From Rubrobacter aplysinae (GTDB lineage Bacteria; Actinomycetota; Rubrobacteria; Rubrobacterales; Rubrobacteraceae), in NCBI RefSeq assembly GCF_001029505.1, contig NZ_LEKH01000002.1, forward strand, positions 276,902-340,901: a stretch of 64,000 nt of DNA, written 5' to 3'. The notes below the pieces were generated by a model that saw only the letters and a list, made by a program, of their open reading frames with translations, did no database searches and had not been told where the DNA came from. Each line of letters begins with the position of its first letter. Within the stretch, counting starts at the first letter, position 1. The position numbers were made by a program, and so were the translations under genes. Shown here one piece after another: positions 1 through 8,011 of this stretch.

Positions 1-77
1 TGAGAGAGATGTTCCCCGACGGCCCGGTAGAGATAGACGGAGAAGCGGTCGCCGCCGTGGGGATGACCCCAGGCTAA
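1..77 (+). CDS. C-terminal end of an unidentified protein (partial)
   Basis: An open frame entering from the left edge reads for 24 codons (in frame from base 3) and stops at TAA 75-77. The tail ends DGEAVAAVGMTPG, which is too short to assign to a family. The next gene on the same strand begins 7 bases later, so the two may be co-transcribed. No function is proposed. Confidence 0.45.
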   Translation, partial: REMFPDGPVEIDGEAVAAVGMTPG

Positions 78-84
78 ACTTATC

Positions 85-960
85 GTGGCCTACTTTGGAC
101 AAGTGCCCGGCTATCCGCCAGGTTTCCTGTTCGAGAACCGCGCCGAGCTCGCCGACGCAGGCGTACACCGTCACCCACAAGCCGGTATCTGCGGCAGCCA
201 GTATGAGGGAGCCGAGTCTGTAGTCCTATCCGGAGGCTATGAGGACGACGCCGACGAGCGGGATGAAATTCTCTACACTGGTCATGGTGGCCGGAACGAG
301 CAAACCGGCAGACAGATATCGGATCAGCCATTCTCACGAGGCAACCGGGCACTAGCCTACAGTAAGCAGCATGGGCTTCCGGTGCGCGTCATCCGCGGTT
401 CCCGACACGATCATCCAGATTCACCACCCACCGGCTACAGATACGACGGTCTATACCGGGTAGACGACTTCTGGCGTGAAACCGGCAGCTCTGGCTTCCA
501 AGTCTGGCGTTTTAAGCTCCTCAAGCTTCCCGAAAAGCGAGGTTTTGAGGAGGTAATCTCTGAGCCCTCTGCGGCATACCTCCCTGCGCCACGGCGGGAG
601 ACGACAACCTCGCGTATGGTACGAGACGCAGGCAAAGCCGAGACTGTAAAACGGATCTACGGCTATCGCTGCCAGATGTGCGGCGAGAGCCTCTTGTGCC
701 TTGCGGGACCCTATGCCGAGGCCGCTCACATACGCCCTCTGGGCGCGCCTCACAATGGTCCCGACGACCTGGATAATCTTCTGTGCCTGTGCCCAAATCA
801 TCACGTACTTTTCGACAATGGCGGGGTGGCCATAGCCGAGGACCTCTCGCTCTTGGTAGGAGATACGATAGAGGGTAAGCTATTCACGAAACCGGGATAT
901 GGGCCTTCCACCTATCACCTCCGCTACCATCGCAGACTCCGAAGTCGCGGGAGGTATTGA
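85..960 (+). CDS. SRA (YDG)-HNH endonuclease, modification-dependent restriction type
   Basis: A 291-residue protein with an N-terminal SAD/SRA domain (about 1-155) and a C-terminal HNH nuclease (about 190-265). SRA signs are an AGICG stretch, SVVLSGGYEDD, YTGHGG, a DQ..SRGN.AL segment, PVRVIRG and YDGLYRV. The nuclease has CQMCG, AAHIRPLG (the catalytic HNH histidine region) and NLLCLCPNHHVLFD. In known proteins the SRA fold flips out 5-methylcytosine or 5-hydroxymethylcytosine, and SRA-HNH fusions such as TagI cut modified DNA (type IV restriction). No methyltransferase is visible beside it, which fits type IV rather than type II. It starts at GTG 85 without a strong ribosome binding site. 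Modification specificity cannot be read from the sequence. Confidence 0.88.
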   Translation: MAYFGQVPGYPPGFLFENRAELADAGVHRHPQAGICGSQYEGAESVVLSGGYEDDADERDEILYTGHGGRNEQTGRQISDQPFSRGNRALAYSKQHGLPVRVIRGSRHDHPDSPPTGYRYDGLYRVDDFWRETGSSGFQVWRFKLLKLPEKRGFEEVISEPSAAYLPAPRRETTTSRMVRDAGKAETVKRIYGYRCQMCGESLLCLAGPYAEAAHIRPLGAPHNGPDDLDNLLCLCPNHHVLFDNGGVAIAEDLSLLVGDTIEGKLFTKPGYGPSTYHLRYHRRLRSRGRY

Positions 961-1104
961 ATATTAAATACAGATCGTAGAGAGCACCTCGGAGGTAGTG
1001 CCGTCGGTGGCTCCTTCAGACCATGCGGCGTACAACCAGAAGCCGTCCTCTGCGTAACGTGCAGGTAGCCCCCGCACGTCCCGGTTGTCCAGGAAGGGAG
1101 CCCG

Positions 1105-1686
1105 GTGAACGAAGAACCCTCACGTACAGGCGTCGGCGAAAGCCGCAAAGGCCGCAGCAGGGAACTCGTCGAGCTTGCGGTCATCTTTTGCATAGCTTTC
1201 GTCGTAGTCTTCGGGGTCGTCCGTCCCGCCGTGGCCGCCCCGTACAAGATCCCCACTCCGAGCATGGAGCCCACCCTGCGGGTACACGACCGCCTGCTGG
1301 CGAACAAGTTTGTCTACAACTTCTCCGACGCCGAGCCGGAGCGCGGGGATGTCGTGGTGTTCGAGTCCGTGGAGAACCCCGGCAAGGACCTCGTAAAACG
1401 GGTGGTTGGCCTACCCGGGGACACGGTCGGCCTGGAAGGCGGCGTCCTGTCGGTGAACGGCGAGCAGCGGGAGGAGCCGTACCTCCACCGCAACCCCTGC
1501 GTGGCCTACAAGCCGAAGACGTGCTCGTTCGGGCCGGTCGAGGTGCCTGCGGACCACGTCTTCGTAATGGGCGACAACCGGGCAGAGTCCCACGACTCCC
1601 GGTTCTTCGGGCCCGTACCGGATGGAAACCTCATAGGCGAGCCTTTCGTGAGGTTCTGGCCGCCGGGCCGGGTAGGGGCACCATAA
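1105..1686 (+). CDS. lepB: Signal peptidase I
   Basis: A 193-residue S26 family membrane peptidase that removes signal peptides from exported proteins. One N-terminal membrane helix spans about residues 23-40. The catalytic serine lies in PTPSMEPTL (Ser53) and the general-base lysine in DLVKRVVGLPGD (Lys98). The conserved box E motif MGDNRAESHDSRFFGPV follows. The GTG start at 1105 has GGAAGGGAG about 7 bases upstream. A second intact copy (38856-39473) and a decayed third one (38329-38851) lie in the same window. The short form and lack of a second membrane helix are usual for Gram-positive enzymes. Confidence 0.95.
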   Translation: MNEEPSRTGVGESRKGRSRELVELAVIFCIAFVVVFGVVRPAVAAPYKIPTPSMEPTLRVHDRLLANKFVYNFSDAEPERGDVVVFESVENPGKDLVKRVVGLPGDTVGLEGGVLSVNGEQREEPYLHRNPCVAYKPKTCSFGPVEVPADHVFVMGDNRAESHDSRFFGPVPDGNLIGEPFVRFWPPGRVGAP

Positions 1687-1905
1687 AGCACCATGATAAG
1701 CGCCGCGAAGGGCGGCTACCGGCAGGAGAAGGAAGAGCTATGCTGCGCAGGAGGCGGGGCCGGGGGCTTCGTGAGGGCGCATCCGGCTATCAGCTCCCTG
1801 GTAGCTCCCAGACCCCAGACGCGCCGTGTACAGCCGGAGCGGCCCGGAGCAGGCTCGGAAGGTAACGGCCGGCGGCTGCGGGGACGAGTAGACCGCCTCC
1901 CGACT

Positions 1906-3918
1906 CTACCAGGGAGTATCCGGCCCGAAGAAACGCTCGACCTCGGACAGCGAGTCGGTCCTGGGGGCCGGGGGGAGGCTGTGCAGGATGGCGCCCGCCC
2001 AGTTCTTGTGGTTGAGGCGGGGGTCGAGGAGCGCGATCACGCCGCGGTCGGTCGCGGTTCTGAGCAGCCGGCCCGAGCCCTGGCGCATGGCCACCTGGGC
2101 CTTCGGCAGGGAGACCTCCCGGAACCAGCTCTTGCCGGCCTTGCGCGTTAGCGCGGCTATTACGGGATCGTCCGGCGGCGGGAACGGTACCTTGTCTATG
2201 ACGACGAGCGAGAGCGCCTCGCCCGGCACGTCCACCCCCTCCCAGAAGGTGCGGGTGCCGACGAGCACCGCGCCCTCGGTCTGCCGCAGCCACTCTACCA
2301 GGCGCGACGGCGAGTCCTCGCCCTGGTAGCGAACCGGATGCTCCGTGTGGAACGAGTCCTGGAATGCGCGCACGGCGCGGCCGGTCGAGAGCAGCACGAG
2401 AGCCCGCCCGCCGGAGATCCGCACCAGCTCCTCGGCCCGCCGGATGGCCGACTCCGTGTATGAGGCGTCGGAGGAGCCGTCCGGGGTGGTGTAGAGCAGA
2501 CACCGGCTCTCGTAGTCGAAGATCTCCGGCCCCGAGAGCTCTCGCACCGCGCGGTCCTCAACCGACCCCTCCTCGAGCCCGAGCCTGCGCCGCGGGTAGT
2601 CGAAGGAGCGGCCCGATACACGGCCGCCGCTGCCACTGGTGGCGAGGGTTGCCGAGGCCAGCACCACGCCGCCGTCCCCGAAGAGGGGGAGCACCTCGTC
2701 GCGGAAGACGTCGGCGGTCTCCACGAGCCAGCTCCGCAGCTCCGGGTATGGCTTGAAGTTCCGGTCTCCGCCCTTCTTACCGCTCCGGCCCGGCACGACG
2801 GCGTGGGCGTGGGTGGCGGCCCGGCTCTCGTAGTCCTCGTAGAAGCTCGCCAGATCCCGGCGCAGCCGCCCGACCATGCCCTGCAGATTGTTTGCTTCCT
2901 CTGAAGGGTCGTTCGCGAGCGCGGTCCTCGTCGCCGAGAGGCCGGAGACGAGCGTCCCGTAGCCGCGCGGGGCCTCGCTCTCCTCGCCCAGCTTCTGATT
3001 CTCCGAGAGGTCCGAGAAGAAGAGGTCGGCGGCGGAGAGGAGCCGGTCGGAGTGCCCGGCGGCGGAGGCGGATTTCTTGGCGGCCTGGCGGGCGACGTAG
3101 CGGATGCGGGGATAGGTGACGCGGGCGCCGAAGGCGGAGGACATGATCTCCTCTATCCGGTGCGCCTCGTCCAGCACCAGATGACGCCCATCCGTGTCGA
3201 AGATACCGCCGGCGGAGGCCGCGTTCGCCAGGAGCAGCGCGTGGTTCACCACCAGCACATCGGCCTCGGCGGCGCGGTCGCGGTGGGCGTAGTAGAAGCA
3301 GCTTTCCCGGAAGCGGCAGCTCTTCGGGGCGCAGTCCTCCCCGTCCGAGGCGACCTCCAGCCAGGTCCCCGCCGGTACCGGGAACGGCAGATCCTCCCGG
3401 TCCCCGGTCTCGGTCTCGTAGCGCCAGCCGTCTATGCACTCCAGCGCCGTCTCGTCCAGCCCCTCCTCCAGCGTGCGCTCGTCGCGCAGGGTCTCGTCGT
3501 AGCGGTTCTCGCACAGGAAGTTAGACCGGCCCTTCATCAGGGCGAAGGTAAAGCCCTCGTCCTCGGGATAGCCGCCGAGGTCGCACACGGCCTTCTTCAG
3601 CAGCGGCAGGTCCTTGGTGAGTAGCTGGTGCTGCAGCGCGATGGTCGCGGTCGAGACGACGACCTTCTTGCCGGAGAGCACGGCGGGGGCGAGGTAGCCG
3701 AGCGACTTCCCGGTGCCGGTCGGGCAGTCGGCGAGCAGCACGTCATCCCCCTCCAGGGCGCGGGCGGCCTCCACCGCGAGCCGGACCTGCTCCGGGCGAC
3801 GCTCGTAGCCCTCGTCGAGCCGCGAGAGCGGGCCACCGGCGGCGAATATCTCCGCCACGGCCGGGGAGCCGTCCGGGGCCCTCTCGCGTCCTTCGTCGTG
3901 TGATCTTCTGCCACTCAC
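1906..3918 (-). CDS. dinG: DinG-family ATP-dependent DNA helicase with probable Fe-S cluster
   Basis: A superfamily 2 helicase of the XPD/DinG type. In order it has a Q-like ERRPEQ segment, Walker A CPTGTGKS, cysteines FLC and DCAPKSC...C spaced like the four-cysteine iron-sulfur site of XPD/DinG, the DEAH box VLDEAHRIEE, and late motifs GTRTFWEGVDVPGE and MRQGSGRLLR. DinG enzymes unwind 5' overhang and R-loop or D-loop structures during repair. The open frame reaches upstream to 4218, but the first 100 codons look like non-coding DNA and overlap the divergent membrane protein. I place the start at GTG 3918, giving about 670 residues; GTG 3858 is an alternative. The ribosome binding site is weak in either case. 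Confidence 0.85.
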   Translation of the reverse strand: MSGRRSHDEGRERAPDGSPAVAEIFAAGGPLSRLDEGYERRPEQVRLAVEAARALEGDDVLLADCPTGTGKSLGYLAPAVLSGKKVVVSTATIALQHQLLTKDLPLLKKAVCDLGGYPEDEGFTFALMKGRSNFLCENRYDETLRDERTLEEGLDETALECIDGWRYETETGDREDLPFPVPAGTWLEVASDGEDCAPKSCRFRESCFYYAHRDRAAEADVLVVNHALLLANAASAGGIFDTDGRHLVLDEAHRIEEIMSSAFGARVTYPRIRYVARQAAKKSASAAGHSDRLLSAADLFFSDLSENQKLGEESEAPRGYGTLVSGLSATRTALANDPSEEANNLQGMVGRLRRDLASFYEDYESRAATHAHAVVPGRSGKKGGDRNFKPYPELRSWLVETADVFRDEVLPLFGDGGVVLASATLATSGSGGRVSGRSFDYPRRRLGLEEGSVEDRAVRELSGPEIFDYESRCLLYTTPDGSSDASYTESAIRRAEELVRISGGRALVLLSTGRAVRAFQDSFHTEHPVRYQGEDSPSRLVEWLRQTEGAVLVGTRTFWEGVDVPGEALSLVVIDKVPFPPPDDPVIAALTRKAGKSWFREVSLPKAQVAMRQGSGRLLRTATDRGVIALLDPRLNHKNWAGAILHSLPPAPRTDSLSEVERFFGPDTPW

Positions 3919-4147
3919 CGGGACAATTGTGCGCCACTGCGGCCCAAAACCCAACCCGCAAAGCTGCGAGGCACCATGAGGTGTTCCTTTCCCGCTCGCG
4001 GCGGACACGGCGAGAATAGCGCGGACGATACGAGCAGCGTGAAGTTTGGCGCTCGCAGGAGACAGGCATAAACCCTGGGTAGAAAACGTAGGGGCGCAGG
4101 GACGCGCCAGGGGCGCGTAGCCCGCGGTGAGAAAGGGCTGGGGTAGG

Positions 4148-5287
4148 ATGCGGCGTGCGGGAGACGAACGGCTCAGGTTATCCGAGCGGCTGACCCGGGG
4201 AGCGCCGCTGGCGGTCATCCTCGTCGGGATCGCCCTGATCGCTTACCAGTTGCTGCCGGTCCTGAAGATAGTGGCTCTTGCCATGCTCCTGGCCCTGATC
4301 TTCAGGACCGTGGTAAACGGCCTGGGACGGCTCAAGATACCGAACTGGCTGGCGGTCCTCACGCTGGTCGCGGGCATACTGGCGCTGCTGGCCTTCGTGT
4401 GGCTGGTCGTTATCCCGAGGCTCATGCACGAGATACGGTCCCTGGTCTCCGAGGGTCCGGGGTCTCTGGATGCGCTGTCGAGCTTTTTGAGCGGTCTGCC
4501 GCTGGCCCCGGGCGCGGATCAGCTCCTGCAGCGTCTGGAGTCCTTCCTGCTCGACTTTCTAGGCTCCGTGCCACAGCTCGCCGTTACCGCGGCGGAGGTG
4601 ATCGGCGCGATACTCACGATGCTGATCCTCGCCGTGTACTTCGCCGCGAGCCCCGGCACCTACATCTCCGGCGGGCTGCGCCTCGTTCCCGTGGACCGGC
4701 GCGAGGCCGTCAGGGAGTTTATCGACCGGCTGGGCAAGAGGCTGCGGGGCTGGGTGCTGGGCACGGTCATGGTGGCCTCGTTCGTCGGGGTCAGCGGGGG
4801 CGTGGGCCTGTGGCTCCTCGACATTCCCCTGCCGCTGACCTTCGGCCTTATAGCAGGAATTCTGGACGTGGTACCGTTCGTCGGCTCGGTCGCCGGCGGG
4901 GCGCTCCCGGCGCTGATCGCCCTGACCATCTCGCCGGTCAAGGCTCTCCTGGTCGTCGGGCTCTTCGTCATCGTCAACCAGATAGAGGGCAACATCCTCC
5001 AGCCTCTTATAATGGGGAACGAGATCAAGGTCCCCGTGGCGGGCATACTGGTCTCTTTTCTGGCGCTCGGGCTGCTGCTCGGTCCGGTGGTCGGTGCTAT
5101 CCTCGCCGTGCCGGCGGCCGTGGTCGCCAGCGTCCTGATAGACGAGCTTACCGAGAGGGAGCCTTTCCTCGGTGACGAAGATAACGAAGATAATGCAGGC
5201 AACGGAAGCACCGAAGATAGCGGAGATAAAGAAGCCGGAGCCAGAGAAAAAGCGGCCCCGTACGGAGAGTCCGGCAAAGACGGCTAG
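4148..5287 (+). CDS. AI-2E family membrane transporter (PF01594)
   Basis: A polytopic inner-membrane protein of about 379 residues. Hydrophobic segments run through most of its length, and the signature DVVPFVGSV, then NQIEGNILQP and GNEIKVPVAGILVS, marks the AI-2 exporter / PerM-like family. Some members export autoinducer-2 and others are Na+/H+ antiporters or have unknown substrates, so the substrate is open. ATG 4148 follows AAAGGG and GGGGTAGG; GTG 4127 is an alternative in-frame start. The last 45 residues are a charged Asp/Glu/Asn tail encoded by a 9-base repeat (5177-5239), outside the conserved domain. The YihY gene begins 10 bases after the stop, so the pair is probably one operon. 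Confidence 0.85.
   Translation: MRRAGDERLRLSERLTRGAPLAVILVGIALIAYQLLPVLKIVALAMLLALIFRTVVNGLGRLKIPNWLAVLTLVAGILALLAFVWLVVIPRLMHEIRSLVSEGPGSLDALSSFLSGLPLAPGADQLLQRLESFLLDFLGSVPQLAVTAAEVIGAILTMLILAVYFAASPGTYISGGLRLVPVDRREAVREFIDRLGKRLRGWVLGTVMVASFVGVSGGVGLWLLDIPLPLTFGLIAGILDVVPFVGSVAGGALPALIALTISPVKALLVVGLFVIVNQIEGNILQPLIMGNEIKVPVAGILVSFLALGLLLGPVVGAILAVPAAVVASVLIDELTEREPFLGDEDNEDNAGNGSTEDSGDKEAGAREKAAPYGESGKDG
5177..5239 (+). repeat. Degenerate 9-base repeat in the 3' end of the AI-2E gene
   Basis: Seven consecutive 9-base units read GAAGATAAC, GAAGATAAT, GCAGGCAAC, GGAAGCACC, GAAGATAGC, GGAGATAAA, GAAGCCGGA. The array is in frame and codes a low-complexity acidic tail. It is one of a series of 9-base arrays across the window. 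Confidence 0.8.
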
Positions 5288-5297
5288 AGTCGTCTAG

Positions 5298-6236
5298 ATG
5301 ATCGGACGCGGCATACGCGCTTTCGTCTCGGGGCTGGGCGGGTTCGTCCTGGAGCTCGGTGGCGTGCTCGGCCCCGGTGTAATCCGGCAGTTCCTGCTGC
5401 GGGTGCGGGACAACGACATCCTCGGGCTCGCGGGGCAGCTCGCCTACTTCTTCTTGCTCTCCTCTTTTCCGTTTTTGATCTCCGTGGTCGCGCTCGCCGG
5501 GCTGGTGATCGGCGACCCGCAGACGGTGATCACGGGCCTGATCGAACGCGCCTCGGGGTTCCTGCCCCAGGAGGCTATCGGCATACTCTCGAACTACACC
5601 GGGCGTACGCTGGACAACACGGGCCCGGCCGTGCTCTTTTTCGGGATCGCGGGCACCCTCTGGCTCGGCTCCGCCGCGGCCATCGCCATCTCCAAGGCGG
5701 CGAACCGAGCCTACAGGGTGGACGAGAGCAGGTCGTTTTTCCGGCTGCGGGGCACCTCCATACTGCTCGCGGTCGGGTTTACCTTTCTGGTGGCTGTCCT
5801 GATCCTCTCGGTCGTGAAGGCGGAGAACTACGTGCAGGGGCTCGGCGGCGCGGCCAACGGGGAGACATTCACCTACCTGTGGACCGCCGCCCGCTGGGTG
5901 GTCGTGTTCCTGGCGGCGACCCTGGCTCTCGGCATGCTCTACTACCTGGCCCCGAACGTGCGGATACCCTTTCGCTGGGTCACGCCCGGCGGGGTCGTCG
6001 CGACCGGGCTGATGTTCGCCGCGAGCATCGTCTTCAGCTTCTACGTCTCCCGGCTCGGGAGCTACGATCAGGTCTACGGCCAGCTGGCGACGGTTATAGT
6101 GTTCATGATCTGGCTCTACACCATCGGCCTCACCGTGCTATCCGGCCTGGAGCTAAACGCCGTGCTCGCCCTCCGGGCCGAGGAACGGGAGCGCGTGACG
6201 CTGCGCCGCCCGGAGAAGTCCGGCCGGAGATCCTGA
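5298..6236 (+). CDS. YihY/BrkB family inner-membrane protein
   Basis: A 312-residue membrane protein with about six hydrophobic helices. Family signs are LAGQLAYFFLLSSFPFL near residue 40, the SAAAIAISKAANRAYRVDESR segment, and ATVIVFMIWLYTIGLTVLSGLELNAVL near the C-terminus. YihY/BrkB proteins (formerly misnamed RNase BN) are ubiquitous membrane proteins of unsettled function. It follows the AI-2E gene by 10 bases. The ATG at 5298 lacks a strong ribosome binding site, which fits coupling to the upstream gene. Confidence 0.88.
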   Translation: MIGRGIRAFVSGLGGFVLELGGVLGPGVIRQFLLRVRDNDILGLAGQLAYFFLLSSFPFLISVVALAGLVIGDPQTVITGLIERASGFLPQEAIGILSNYTGRTLDNTGPAVLFFGIAGTLWLGSAAAIAISKAANRAYRVDESRSFFRLRGTSILLAVGFTFLVAVLILSVVKAENYVQGLGGAANGETFTYLWTAARWVVVFLAATLALGMLYYLAPNVRIPFRWVTPGGVVATGLMFAASIVFSFYVSRLGSYDQVYGQLATVIVFMIWLYTIGLTVLSGLELNAVLALRAEERERVTLRRPEKSGRRS

Positions 6237-6371
6237 AGCTCCTATCTGATTCCTGATCCTCCGAGCTCTCGTCTCGCTCGCGTTTAGCCTGCTACGCTCT
6301 CGGGCAGTATCCGTCTCTACGACTCATATACGCCCCGTAACGTAAATTTTCTAGTCTCCTAAGGAGTTGAC

Positions 6372-6932
6372 GTGCTCTTCGATGGCTGGCTCTCGTTGCT
6401 CCGCACGGCGATCGTCGGGATACTCGCATACGCCGCGCTGGTACTCTTCCTGCGCGTCTCGGGCAAGCGCACCCTATCCAAGATGAACGCGTTCGACCTG
6501 ATCGTGACCGTAGCCTTGGGCTCTACGCTGGCGACCGTGCTGCTGTCTTCGAGCGTCTCGCTCGCCACCGGGCTCCTGGCGTTCGCGCTCCTGATCGGGC
6601 TGCAATACGCCGTTACCTGGCTATCGGTAAGATCCCCGGCCGTCCACGGCGTCGTCAAGGGCGAGCCCGCGATGCTCGTCCATAAAGGCAGTCTACTCAG
6701 GGACGCGATGCGCCGCGAGCGCGTAACGGAGGGCGAGATCCTGGCCGCCCTCCGCTCCGAGGGCGTGCCCGACCTCGCCCAGGTCGAGGCCCTCGTGCTC
6801 GAAACCGACAGCAGCTTCAGCGTACTGACCTCCCCGCCACACGCCACCGGAAACCCGCGGGACCCGGACGCCACGGGCTACAACCCCTCTACCCTGGACA
6901 GCGTCTCCCGGCGCAGAGCCCGGGAGAGCTAG
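6372..6932 (+). CDS. YetF/DUF421 domain membrane protein
   Basis: A 186-residue protein with three N-terminal membrane segments (about 10-30, 40-60, 62-80) followed by a small soluble domain. LVLFLRVSGKRTLSKMNAFDLIVTVALGS is the DUF421 signature, and a GEPAMLVHKG.L segment opens the soluble part. YetF homologues in Bacillus sit in the spore or cell membrane with unknown biochemistry. GTG 6372 is preceded by AAGGAG at the right spacing. The C-terminal 30 residues are poorly conserved. Downstream lies a 9-base repeat (6938-6973). Confidence 0.88.
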   Translation: MLFDGWLSLLRTAIVGILAYAALVLFLRVSGKRTLSKMNAFDLIVTVALGSTLATVLLSSSVSLATGLLAFALLIGLQYAVTWLSVRSPAVHGVVKGEPAMLVHKGSLLRDAMRRERVTEGEILAALRSEGVPDLAQVEALVLETDSSFSVLTSPPHATGNPRDPDATGYNPSTLDSVSRRRARES

Positions 6933-6937
6933 GATAG

Positions 6938-6973
6938 CCCCGGCAACCCCGGTAACCGCAGCGACCCACGGCA
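6938..6973 (+). repeat. Intergenic degenerate 9-base repeat after yetF-like gene
   Basis: Four 9-base units: CCCCGGCAA, CCCCGGTAA, CCGCAGCGA, CCCACGGCA. The array starts 5 bases after the stop codon of the DUF421 gene. Confidence 0.6.
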
Positions 6974-7031
6974 ACCACGATCCCGGAAAAGCCCCCGTAC
7001 TAACCGGGAAAACATTTTTCGCCCGGAATGT

Positions 7032-7059
7032 TTGCGTTTTTGCTACACGTATGTACAAT
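7032..7059 (+). promoter_or_regulatory. Sigma-70-type promoter of the phasin gene
   Basis: A -35 element TTGCGT (7032-7037), a 16-base spacer and a -10 element TACAAT (7054-7059). The predicted transcription start, about 7 bases on, falls at the first base of a perfect stem-loop (7066-7086). Confidence 0.6.
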
Positions 7060-7065
7060 GGGACC

Positions 7066-7086
7066 CTAGATGCAGTTTGCATCTAG
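7066..7086 (+). promoter_or_regulatory. Palindrome/5' stem-loop at the predicted phasin transcription start
   Basis: CTAGATGCA, loop GTT, TGCATCTAG: a perfect 9-base-pair stem with a 3-base loop. It could be a 5' mRNA-stabilising hairpin or an operator overlapping +1. Known PhaR regulators of phasin genes bind TGC-rich dyads, and this one contains TGCA..TGCA. Which role it plays is inference. Confidence 0.55.
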
Positions 7087-7130
7087 TGGACAAGAAGGCA
7101 ACGGTAGACCAGTAACTTGGAGGTATCACA

Positions 7131-7868
7131 GTGGCCACCAGCCAGAAGATGGATCGGATAGCGAACACCACGCAGGACATGATCGAGGCCCAGCGCCGGA
7201 CCTACGAGGCGATGACCGACAGCTTTATCGCGTTCCAGAAGCGGAACGTGGAGTTCTTCCAGAGCGGCAAGGACCTCGCCTCCCTGCAGGAGGATAATGC
7301 CCGCACGGCCCGCGATCTCATGGGCTCGATGGGTACCACGAACTTCATGAGCAACGGCACGCGGATCATGGAGCTCGGCCAGCGCAACGCGCAGTTCTTC
7401 CAGAACTGGCTTACCGGTGGCGTGAACTACCTGCGCAACCAGGCCGAGCACAACCAGAAGACCGCCGAGGCCTTCGCCAAGAGCGCCCGCTCCCAGCAGG
7501 AGGGCCTCCGCAAGCTGGGTGAGGACTACTTCGGTCTGTACGAGGAGGTAGCCCAGAGCTCCCGCTCCTACGCCGAGGAAGGCATGAAGAACGCCCAGCA
7601 GGCCACCCGCCAGGGACTGCAGGCCGTGCAGGAGACCGCGGAGCAGGCCGACCAGATGGCCCGCCAGGCCGCCGGCAACGGCAATGGTAACGGCGGTAAC
7701 GGCGAGCTGCCGATAAGTGACTATGACAGCCTCTCCGTGAGCGAGGCCTCCCGGCGGCTCGAGGGTCTTTCCCAGGAGCAGCTCAACAAGGTCCGCTCCT
7801 ACGAGAAGCAGAACAAGAACCGGGCGACCGTCGTGGAGCAGATAGACCGCAAGATCAAGTCCGCCTAG
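7131..7868 (+). CDS. Phasin-like polyhydroxyalkanoate granule protein
   Basis: A 245-residue, almost entirely helical, polar protein with no membrane segment. The first 165 residues carry many amphipathic heptads typical of phasins, the coat proteins of PHA storage granules. Then comes an NGNGNGGNG linker and a C-terminal domain (about 195-245) with SEASRRLEGLSQEQLNKVRSYE, resembling the small DUF-type domain found on some actinobacterial phasins. GTG 7131 follows TTGGAGGT. Its own promoter, 5' hairpin and terminator make it a well-isolated, probably highly expressed unit. No PHA synthase is in the window, so the PHA role rests on family resemblance. A relic of a second copy's 3' end lies at 9818-9896. 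Confidence 0.72.
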   Translation: MATSQKMDRIANTTQDMIEAQRRTYEAMTDSFIAFQKRNVEFFQSGKDLASLQEDNARTARDLMGSMGTTNFMSNGTRIMELGQRNAQFFQNWLTGGVNYLRNQAEHNQKTAEAFAKSARSQQEGLRKLGEDYFGLYEEVAQSSRSYAEEGMKNAQQATRQGLQAVQETAEQADQMARQAAGNGNGNGGNGELPISDYDSLSVSEASRRLEGLSQEQLNKVRSYEKQNKNRATVVEQIDRKIKSA

Positions 7869-7894
7869 TTAACCTAGTTAATTAACCTAGTTAA
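7864..7894 (+). repeat. CCTAGTTAA triple repeat at the phasin stop codon
   Basis: Three exact copies of CCTAGTTAA (7864-7872, 7873-7881, 7886-7894). The first contains the phasin TAG stop codon. The first two copies are directly adjacent (9-base period) and the third follows a TTAA insertion. Confidence 0.75.
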
Positions 7895-7914
7895 AAGCGA
7901 CTCTCGCAAGTTTC

Positions 7915-7946
7915 AGAGGGGCCGGGGCGCGAGCCCCGGCCCCTCT
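7915..7946 (+). terminator. Strong intrinsic terminator hairpin after the phasin gene
   Basis: A perfect 14-base-pair GC-rich stem (7915-7928 with 7933-7946) closed by a GCGA tetraloop of the stable GNRA class. The T-run behind it is weak (GCTCGTCTT), as is common in high-GC actinobacteria. Confidence 0.8.
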
Positions 7947-8011
7947 GCTCGTCTTATACTCTGGCCCGATGGGCGGTTCCGCTCCCATCTGGCCTTTAGA
8001 ATATAGATCAC

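Noticed and set aside
3919..4218. Longer N-terminus of the DinG-like helicase
   Set aside because: Lacks conservation, is rich in Arg/Ser/Pro as in non-coding frames, and would overlap the divergent membrane protein gene.
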